From: Pictodentalium vernedei
Lineage: Eukaryota; Mollusca; Scaphopoda; Dentaliida; Dentaliidae
Assembly: GCA_031216915.1 (NCBI GenBank)
Contig: CM062296.1
Coordinates: forward strand, 58,588,584 to 58,652,583
Length of the DNA: 64,000 bases
Reading direction: 5' to 3'
Below the pieces are notes generated by a model that saw nothing but the letters and a program-made list of their open reading frames with translations, made no database searches and was not told the DNA's origin. Positions 57,040-64,000 of this stretch are shown piece by piece. Every line of letters begins with the position of its first letter. Position 1 is the stretch's first letter. The position numbers and the translations under genes are program-made.

Positions 57040-57110
57040 AGATATGGATGTTATTGTAACTGGCTCATTGAGCCAGTTCCAATGACATCAATATTTGTCT
57101 GGCTTTATTA
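57040..57110. repeat. Palindrome resembling the B core
   Basis: TGTAACTGGCTCATTGAGCC pairs with GGCTCAATGAGCCAGTT, with flanks GATATGGATGTTATTG and CAATGACATCAATATT. Confidence 0.55.
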
Positions 57111-57194
57111 AGAAATTTACAAAGTACAAATTTTCTGTCAGTTTTTTTTCCACAATTTAGGTTAAAGTATTAAGTACACCAAAATTCTTAGAAA

Positions 57195-57285
57195 TAAATC
57201 CGTTATCCTTGTGTTGTCCAGGGTGTATGAGTTCCCAAACCGGTGTAAATTCCCATACATTCTGGAAAACACAAGGATAACTGAT
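57195..57285. repeat. Hairpin, arms about 33 bp
   Basis: GTTATCCTTGTGTTGTCCAG pairs with CTGGAAAACACAAGGATAAC, with GTGTATGAGTTCC against TTCCCATACATTC inside. Confidence 0.75.
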
Positions 57286-57300
57286 AATGTCTGGAACAGT

Positions 57301-57760
57301 GTTTTAGTCTTCCAAGTGGATTTTGGTTTGTTCACAGTGTCTTACATTACAAACAGCATCTTCATTACCAATACAAAGCCTCCCATTTAATAGCTTTGTG
57401 TCGGTGTTCATCGTTAAATCTTCATTATTAATACATTCTTCCGTTTTGATGTATTTATAACAAATATGAGTCGTGGATGTGTAAGTCCCAATATGCATTT
57501 GAATGTGATCCTCAAGTGTTTTTCTACGAGAGAAGGCTTCATCGCAAATGTAGCATAAAAATGGCTCATTAGAATCTGACGTTGCAGAATAAATCTTCGT
57601 ATTAATACTCTTGAATTGTGTCCCACCCGTATGTTCCTCCGGATGTTCAGTACGACTCGTTTTATGACGGACTTATTTTTTCAAAATTAGAACACTCTAA
57701 GGTGTTATTACCCGTATGAACAATCTGGTGTCTTTTAAGCTGTCACGGAACTAAATATAG
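57301..57760 (-). pseudogene. C2H2 zinc-finger coding remnant, 3' part
   Basis: The minus strand encodes one well-formed classical finger, FLCYICDEAFSRRKTLEDHI followed by QMHIG, with C-x2-C and H-x3-H spacing. An open tail then runs to a stop at about 57304-57309 (CEQTKIHLED). Upstream, LKRHQIVHTGNN with a broken partner finger shows a decayed neighbour, and in-frame stops near 57670 and 57755 interrupt the array. Classical fingers bind DNA in nuclear transcription factors. The open part (57640-57304) could still be an exon. Confidence 0.6.
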
Positions 57761-58109
57761 GCGACCATTATAACGTTCAGGCCAAAACAAAGTATCATCG
57801 CATCACTTTAATTTTGGCATTCAAATATCTTTTGTTAAGTATAGCTCTTCAGGCAACTTTTTCTGACCCCAAAACAGGGGGTCATGCAACAAATAAGAGA
57901 GAAAAATTGACAGCAAGGGAAGTACCGGTCACCCTCTTTTTTATTTGGAATATTCATCAATAACGCAAGATGTCAATAGAATGCTTCAAACGTTTATTGA
58001 AACAATTTATTTTCCCAAGGTAGGTTGTTTATTTTTAGAGATTGCATCACTTCCGACACTTACAACATTTCATGGCGGGAAATTCTAATTCAGATATTTA
58101 GTTCCCTGA
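57761..58109. other. No gene recognised
   Basis: Lies between the two zinc-finger stretches. Could be intron or decayed spacer. Confidence 0.3.
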
Positions 58110-58492
58110 TACCTTAAGAAGTATTTTCAATTTGTGACGTTTTTTGGATAAAACAATCATTCATATGGTCTTTCGCTAATATGTATGATTTGGTGTTTCG
58201 ATGGGTCTGAGAATAGAATGTTTTTTCACACATTGCGCATTCGAAAGGTCTATCTCCTGTATGGATCAGCTCGTGTACTTTGCATTGGTGACTCCGACTG
58301 AAACGCTTTCCAGAAAATAAGCATTCAAACTGTTTCTTTGCCGTGTGCATCCTTCCGTGTTCAGTTAGCATTGATTTTGATTTGGACACTTTATCACAAA
58401 ATGAACAATCAAATGGTTTTACGCCCGTGTGAATCCTCTGTTGTACATTAAGGTTTGCCTTCCGACTATAACGCTTTTCGCAAACTGGGCGC
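58110..58492 (-). pseudogene. C2H2 zinc-finger array remnant, about four fingers
   Basis: One minus-strand frame is open from about 58492 to 58114. Finger 1 is incomplete (VCEKRYSRKANLNVQQRIH). Finger 2 is good (FDCSFCDKVSKSKSMLTEHG, then RMH). Finger 3 has Cys changed to Ser at its second position (FECLFSGKRF...HELIH). Finger 4 starts FECAMCEKTF but then leaves the frame: HISERPYE, a typical linker, is read in another frame. TGVKPF and TGDRPF linkers are visible. The lost cysteine and the frame shift argue for a pseudogene, perhaps of the same gene as 57301-57760. Confidence 0.75.
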
Positions 58493-58670
58493 TACCAGAG
58501 ATTGTTGTTTTCCTTCATCTTATAAAGTTCGTCAGTGTAATTTTCTCTGCTGGAGAAATGCAGAATATAGGTGGTTGTGAAATAGAATGAAAACAGAAAG
58601 ATATTATATCAGATAGATTTGAAATCCATCTTAAAATTAACCGTTTTACTGCCACGTATATGGGGTACCT

Positions 58671-59039
58671 CTACGCCTGAATGCAATAACATTTATTACA
58701 TACTTCCAACTCTATCACTTGATTAATTGTTGGAAAGGGCTCTCTGATGGCAGGTTTGATCTGCGCATACCAGAATGTAATATAATCATGATAAAATAGG
58801 TGGCAATAGTCGCTTTTGGCTACGTAAGTGTTAAATAGAAAGTTGGCAAAGGGTGTAGGTTTTTTAAGTTTCAGTTTTCTATGATTTTTTGTGATTTGAA
58901 ACGGCAGCTCATGGGAGTCGAGCGAGACGCTAACGGTATTGCTGTTGTGGCGGAACGGCGCAAGAAAAAGTGTGAGAAGGCGGTCATTATTTTTTTTTAG
59001 AATGCTTGTCTCAAAGTATAGCGTCTGATGTCTCATCAA
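58671..59039 (-). CDS. Hypothetical ORF of 122 codons
   Basis: Open from ATG at 59039 to a stop at 58671. It is basic in the middle and contains YVAKSDYCHLFYHDYITFWY and a CNKCYCIQA tail. No domain is recognised. It lies upstream of the zinc-finger remnants on the same strand, so it could be a 5' part of that gene, but no splice sites were established. Chance cannot be excluded. Confidence 0.25.
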   Translation of the reverse strand: MMRHQTLYFETSILKKNNDRLLTLFLAPFRHNSNTVSVSLDSHELPFQITKNHRKLKLKKPTPFANFLFNTYVAKSDYCHLFYHDYITFWYAQIKPAIREPFPTINQVIELEVCNKCYCIQA

Positions 59040-59154
59040 AACGAACGCTTTAAATTATTCCTACAGGGGATCATAAGCATAATGATCATATTACTTTAAG
59101 GCAAATAATTCAAATATTGTGTGAGTAATTGCCGTCCAGGAGCCAATAATATAA

Positions 59155-59688
59155 TAGGGCTGTCACGATTTTTTTAATTTAGGAATCGATTAATCGTCGC
59201 AAATAATCGACGATTAATCGCATCTAAATGACCCCCCACTCCCTCTCTTTGAAGTCGATAAAAATGAAGTTCAAGTCAGTTGACCTACCTCAAGGAAACA
59301 ACGAAGACGATCCTTTTTAGGTGCATTCAAAGCTTTGATGTTCTGAGCTTTTGAACTGTCAGTGTAATAATCAAGACCGGTCGGCAGTTGCGAAGTTCGC
59401 AACTGCCGACCGGTCTTGATTATTACACTGACGGTTCAAAAGTTCAGAACATCAAAGCTTTGATGAATGTACCTGGAAGACTATTGCTTCCAACAGCGTC
59501 TTGGGGTTTAACATCGATGTTCTTAACTCTTTACCTTTAGAAACAATAGTTTTTTCATCAAATGTTCTTTTAATTATTAAACGTCTAAAACGGGATACAA
59601 TTTACCGATTATTCGACAGCGAAAAATACTAATCGATTTCGCCGTGACCGATCAACAGTCGACTAATCGATTAATCGTGACAGCCCTA
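59155..59688. mobile_element. hAT-type MITE, family M, copy 2, perfect target duplication
   Basis: Same ends and palindrome as 53874-54412. TAATATAA flanks both sides (59147-59154 and 59689-59696). Confidence 0.95.
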
Positions 59689-59696
59689 TAATATAA

Positions 59697-60486
59697 TACT
59701 TTTACAATTGTATTTTCTAGAATTGTATTTTCTTCCTATTAATTTTAATGACTAAAATGAATCATTAGCATTGTGAAAGGTATGGAAATTTGCCAGTTAT
59801 TTATCTGGGCTATGCACAGCTGGCTATTAAAAATGCAATGTCCTGTGGTTTCGTACCCAAACCCACGATCACATTTCGGATCATTCTCAACAAATCTGTC
59901 AATTTGTGTGCGTCTAGATTACTGCACCCAAACGCAGCTTTGCATGGAAAACTTGACTTAATCGGTAGAACTTTGGAACAACGCAGTAATCACGTTTCAA
60001 TTTCCGTTTGAAAGCTTGCTCTGGAACACAACTGCGTGATTTGGAGTACAGTCTGATATTTGATAGCAAGATTGAATCTTAGAAACCGTATAGTTCAGAG
60101 ATGGTAATTGTTTCTACGATAATAGGCGGATCGTCGTGCAACGGAGTGAAGAAATCGTCGCGATAAATAATTAGGTTCAAGTCTCTGTATAGTTTTGTAA
60201 AAAAATACTGTTTGCTTGTGTCGCGTTCTTCATTTTTTTAGAGGGACAAATTCATTAAAGAGCCCGTTGAAAATTTACAAATTATCACTCCCACCTGGTT
60301 TGACATTTTGTCATATGTTAAGAACTGGTATGGACGATAAAAAAAAAACAACTTTCTTCTACATTTTAAGGCGGCCTGCGGGTGACCTAATGCTCGTTCG
60401 TGGGTTATTTCCAGGTCTGTACCTGTCTACACTGGGAACAGGAAGAAGAAACACCCAGTTCATATCCAAACTGCAAACTTACTGAG
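59697..60486. other. No gene recognised
   Basis: Contains at 59749-59795 a single arm of the hairpin seen at 996-1054. Confidence 0.3.
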
Positions 60487-60668
60487 GTCATAAAAATCAT
60501 CGGCAACAACATTTTATTTAATGAAGCACCAGGTTGAACCTGGTGCGTTATTAATTATTTTGTTGATGATTGTTCCTGTAAATAGTGTTTGTCATATAAT
60601 ATTATTGCGTCCGTGGAAATATTGCCCACCCGTGGAAAGTGGCCAGTCCATGGCGGCCTAACTGTATC
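60487..60668. mobile_element. Family D MITE, left part missing
   Basis: AATGAAGCACCAGGTTGAACC with GGTGCGTTATTAATTA, to CCAGTCCATGGCGGCC and ACTGTA. Confidence 0.8.
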
Positions 60669-60761
60669 CTGTTCACCGAACCTTTTACTTTCTTCTGAAA
60701 AGGAAATACAATTATTGTTTAAAACCACATGGATTTATCCACAGGCGAAAGTGCTGGAGAT

Positions 60762-61011
60762 TTTAACCCTTTACCTAACGAATCGCCCGTACCCACCCGC
60801 TTAATAAGAAAATTGAGCATTTGAAAATTTTAAATTTTTCAAAATATTTCAACAAAACCATATCCTGTGACCCCTCATTGGAACGAGCTCATTGAGCTCG
60901 TTCCAATGAGGGGTCACATGATATGGTTTTGCTGAAATGTTTTGAAAAATTTAAAAAAATGATATTTAAAATAATAAATTTGGATATCGTCGGCATTGGG
61001 TAAAGGGGTAA
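60762..61011. mobile_element. piggyBac-type MITE, family A, copy 7
   Basis: TTAA at 60762, CCCTTTACCTAACG at the left, and GCATTGGGTAAAGGGG with a decayed TTAA at the right. The palindrome at 60852-60932 is perfect over about 38 bp per arm. Confidence 0.9.
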
Positions 61012-61359
61012 AGCATAATTCCAACTGAGAGATATCCCAAATACATCGTCAAGGCATGTCTTTGGAGACAAAATAGCTGGAATATTTTATCAGTCAGGAC
61101 CATGGGAAATAATGTGGCTTTGCACCGCGCCCCATCTTTGAGATGCCTCTCTTCAAGACGAGATAGATAAACTGATTTTGCGACAACAAATACAAATATA
61201 TTACTACAAGTACCTTACATTTTAGTTCAATGGTTTATTGTTTAGTAGAGAACTCGAAGTACCTCTACAGGAATTGAAATGCGTCGACGTTGACCTATAT
61301 CTGATACGTATCTCCAAACGTAGAAAACAGACAGCTTACGAAAAAGCAATGTAGAACAA

Positions 61360-61887
61360 ACTAATGAACAATAATGTAGAACAAATTCGCTCGGATGAAA
61401 TGGTTTCGATCGCCAAGGGCGCTCAGGGACGATGTGAGGCAAGCCCCTTTCGACTCTCTTTAACTCTTGAATATGGGTTTTTGCAACCTGCTTGGGCGCG
61501 TAAAATGAGGAAAAGGTGGGGTATTCAGCGGATGTCCAGAATCACGGTGATCATGGGAGTAGCGGCGGTCTTCAGATGTTCTTTGATCTAGACCCTCGGG
61601 TGATGGCCAGTACGAGAGGGGGTCCTATCAGCAAAGGTGCTACATCTCCCCCAGGGCGCTGTGTTGGTGTTTTCAGGCAGGTATGGTCTGCCACTTATGG
61701 AATGATCTTATGTGGTGGGCCATCAGTGGCAAATATAGAAGAAGAAAAAATTACAACGGCCCCTGGATCGGGGGCAGGCCTGCGTGATAACCTATTTGGC
61801 CGGGGCATGAATTCGCACTACTGGCGTTTACTAGAAGGGGCAACGAGTGGAACGCTCCCCTCCCAGGAGGTGGATGACCCCTTTTAG
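61360..61887 (+). other. GC-richer segment with overlapping ORFs, unrecognised
   Basis: Two overlapping frames (61364-61591 and 61516-61887) are open. The second contains ATSPPGRCVGVFRQVW. Base composition differs from the surroundings. It could be part of an unidentified retroelement or a decayed gene. Confidence 0.25.
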
Positions 61888-62084
61888 GGATGGAGTTAAG
61901 GATGTTCAAAGTCCATAGCGGTTACTCTGATCATTTGCGGTTAGAATTAATCCATATCGGTTATTAGAGGGGGGGGGGGGTGGCTGGGTGATCATGAACA
62001 AAACATCCGTGGGTACCTGCTTAAAGTAGAAAAAAACATAATTAGTAGGTTGTATATAGCAGAGTAAGTAAATAAGGTGACATG

Positions 62085-62402
62085 TACAGTTAAAACTAGA
62101 AGTCCTGTCACCAATTGTGCGCTTATGTAGGCTTAATTGTGCGTTGGAATTGCGCGCAGTTGCCATATCGAATGGCACCCAAAGCACGTCAGGTTCTCCT
62201 GGTTACTCATAGCAAACACATGCAATGTTTCTGCCAATGGACCTCCGGGTTACCCGGAGGTCCATTGGATGAAACATTGCTTGTACACAGGCCATATGAA
62301 CAGAATTTGATAGCTTTACTTGGGCCATAACGCGCACATTAACGCGCATATCAACGTGCTGTTTGTGCGCATTTCATGACAGGACTTCTAGTTTTAACTG
62401 TA
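62085..62402 (+). mobile_element. Tc1/mariner-type MITE, family C, complete
   Basis: TA at both ends, canonical ends, centre GACCTCCGGGTTACCCGGAG. Confidence 0.93.
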
Positions 62403-62429
62403 GGGTCGTCTTGATAGAATGAGATATTA

Positions 62430-62650
62430 CGCTTATATCATGACTAGGGGAGTAGAGCAGGCTTTCAAGCTTAAATGCCACACCCGGGGTGTTTCATGCT
62501 TTTTACCTCCGCGGTTTGATACCTATTAGAGTTGATATGGGTCATTTTAATTAGGTAGGTTGAGATCAAGGTTAAGGGAGGAGAGCAGGCTTTCACGCTT
62601 AAATGCCACACTCGATGGTGTTTTCTGCTCTTTCCCCTTACGGTTTGGTT
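62430..62650 (-). repeat. Two tandem copies in the LINE 3' region
   Basis: GAGCAGGCTTTCAAGCTTAA with TGCCACACC recurs about 124 bp downstream as GAGCAGGCTTTCACGCTTAA. It lies just past the LINE stop codon. Confidence 0.7.
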
Positions 62651-62670
62651 CCTTCTTAGGGGTGATTAAT

Positions 62671-63837
62671 TTATGGCATTTTTAGCTTTTTTGTCGGCTG
62701 GAGTTCGGATATCAGGTTACTTTCGGTGAGGCGATCACGATTTGTCGCGGCAATGGAGGCGAGGCGATATTTTATGGTTGGAATTCCGGCTCTGTCGAGG
62801 AGTAATGTGATGGTGGTATTCCATGAGGCACAGGGGGGGGGGGGGGCGATCCTGAGCACGTGGTTTGGGGCTTTTTGCAGTTTCCTCATATTGGTTTTAT
62901 TTAAGTTGGTGAGGACGAGTGCCCCATATTCGAGGATAGGGCGCCCGAAAGCTTTGTATAATTTAATTATTTATTTATTTATCGGTGTTTACGGTCACAC
63001 ACTTATGCACAATGGCTACGCGTCACAGGGACAGTTTTATAGGTTGAGGAAACCGGAATACCCGGAGAGAACCAAAGAGCATCGACGAGCAACAGTAAGC
63101 TCCTCAACGTTCTAGCTCTGTTCAAGCTCCGTTCAAGCAGGGTTACAGCGGTTGAAGACATGTGCACCATCAACGTTCAGTACGCCCTAGTACACGGCGT
63201 CATCGTGGCCCCATGAGAGCAACCGGGATAAAGTGCCTTGCTCAGGGACACAACGCGGGTCATGCCGGACGGGGATTGAACTCGGGACCTTTAGCATAGA
63301 AGTTCAACAGTTTACCACAGAGCCATCACGCTCCTTATATAAATGAAGTAGGATAGTCTGATTGGCTCCCCAAGACGTATCTCGTAGCATTTTTATCAGA
63401 TTAGTGCGTCTAATGGCTTTGGTGGCGATATCGTTGGTGTGTTTATTGAAGGATAAATCTTGGTCAATGTTAAAACCAAGGAATTTCGCTTCGGTGCATT
63501 CTGGGAGGACTTTGTTCAGAAGTTTCAGATCAAAGTCGCGATTCTTCTTCTTTCGTGTCAACGTGATTCTTTGGGTTTTATTGGCGTTCAGCTTAATTCT
63601 CCATTTAGCACACCAGCGCTCCAGATCATCAAGAGCACGTTGAACGGATTTTTTAACTTGGTTGGCGTCGTTGTCCCAAAGATTCTTATCGTCCGCAAAT
63701 TGTGAGATTTGAACGCGATTATGGGAGATTTTGAGGTCATGGACGTAGATGATATATAGGAGGGAGGGGAGAACGGAAACGTGGAGGGTGCCTACTTCGG
63801 GGGGTGGGGTGGGGGGTGTCACTCTCGGACTTTCCAT
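62671..63837 (-). pseudogene. Non-LTR retrotransposon RT, split by a SINE
   Basis: The minus strand, from about 63837 down, reads LLYIIYVHDLKISHNRVQIS, then QFADDKNLWD with the FADD catalytic box. It continues through DDLERWCAKWRIKLNANKTQ and AKFLGFNIDQDLSFNKH to LLHLYK. After a SINE insertion it resumes with YKAFGRPILEYGALVLTNLN and ends at a stop near 62671. It belongs to a different lineage from the 50040-51655 element. The 5' part of the element is not in frame beyond a G-rich stretch at about 63790. Confidence 0.9.
62965..63335 (-). mobile_element. SINE inserted in the LINE RT
   Basis: Tail ATTATTTATTTATTTATCGG at the left. On the minus strand a head with GATGGCTCTGTGGTAAAC and B box GAGTTCAATCC at the right. 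The flanks TTGTATAATTTA and TTATATAAATGA form an imperfect duplication. Same subfamily as 41706-42058. Confidence 0.88.
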
Positions 63838-64000
63838 TGTTGACTATAATTTCTATTTAGTTTAAACAGCATTTATTGAATAGAGAATGTTATATGTTAC
63901 ATTAACACCGTAAATATGACAAAGCAAAAAACAATAAACAACAAAACACGGTGTAATATATATATATATTATCAAAATTGAACAAAACACGGTGTAATAT
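63838..64000. other. No gene recognised
   Basis: AT-rich. ACAAAACACGGTGTAATAT occurs twice at the end of the window (about 63943 and 63982), beside a TA run. Confidence 0.35.

Overview
This is a stretch of animal genomic DNA, not bacterial or organellar. It is AT-rich, has no operons or long intact ORFs, and is packed with SINEs that have tRNA-like heads, non-LTR retrotransposon relics, a dead Tc1 transposase gene, and many short non-autonomous DNA transposons (MITEs). The reverse-transcriptase relics, the (AAAT)n-tailed SINEs and the very high MITE load suggest a marine invertebrate, most likely a bivalve or other mollusc. That assignment is inference and rests on no host gene. Repeat families were named here by comparing the window with itself. 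A and B are piggyBac-type MITEs: TTAA sites, shared ends TTAACCCTTTACCYAACG, different bodies around a related central palindrome. C is a Tc1/mariner-type MITE of about 315 bp with TA sites. D is a second palindromic MITE. E, F, H and J are 0.5-0.8 kb units with a long palindrome at or near one end. L, M, N and P are hAT-type elements with 8-bp target-site duplications. G, K, O and R are other dispersed repeats. Layout: 1-12 kb holds MITEs of families A, B, D, F and H, a 33-bp minisatellite that grew inside a D element, several SINEs, and a decayed Tc1 transposase gene ending in a 39-bp-arm palindrome. 12.9-17.2 kb is one large inverted repeat with two arms of about 2.04 kb and a 219-bp spacer; its arms carry E, O, SINE and C copies. 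17-22 kb holds more B, G, J, C and A copies and a compact cluster of promoter-type motifs at 18.74-18.94 kb. 22-31 kb holds two hAT L elements, a LINE reverse-transcriptase relic, and C, D, E and K copies. 31-42 kb holds nested D/A elements, J, E, K, B copies, the second H locus with a 1.8-kb insertion, a tandemly duplicated ORF segment (38.25-39.0 kb) and a candidate exon (39.48-39.83 kb). 42-56 kb holds C, P, N, M and D elements, several long hairpins and a LINE relic split by a C element. 56-64 kb holds C2H2 zinc-finger coding relics on the minus strand, a second M element, A, D and C copies, and a third LINE relic split by a SINE. No complete host gene could be assigned. The best host-derived candidates are the zinc-finger remnants, the duplicated ORF with the neighbouring exon, and the promoter-like cluster. 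The main value of the window is as a record of nested insertion and palindrome formation.
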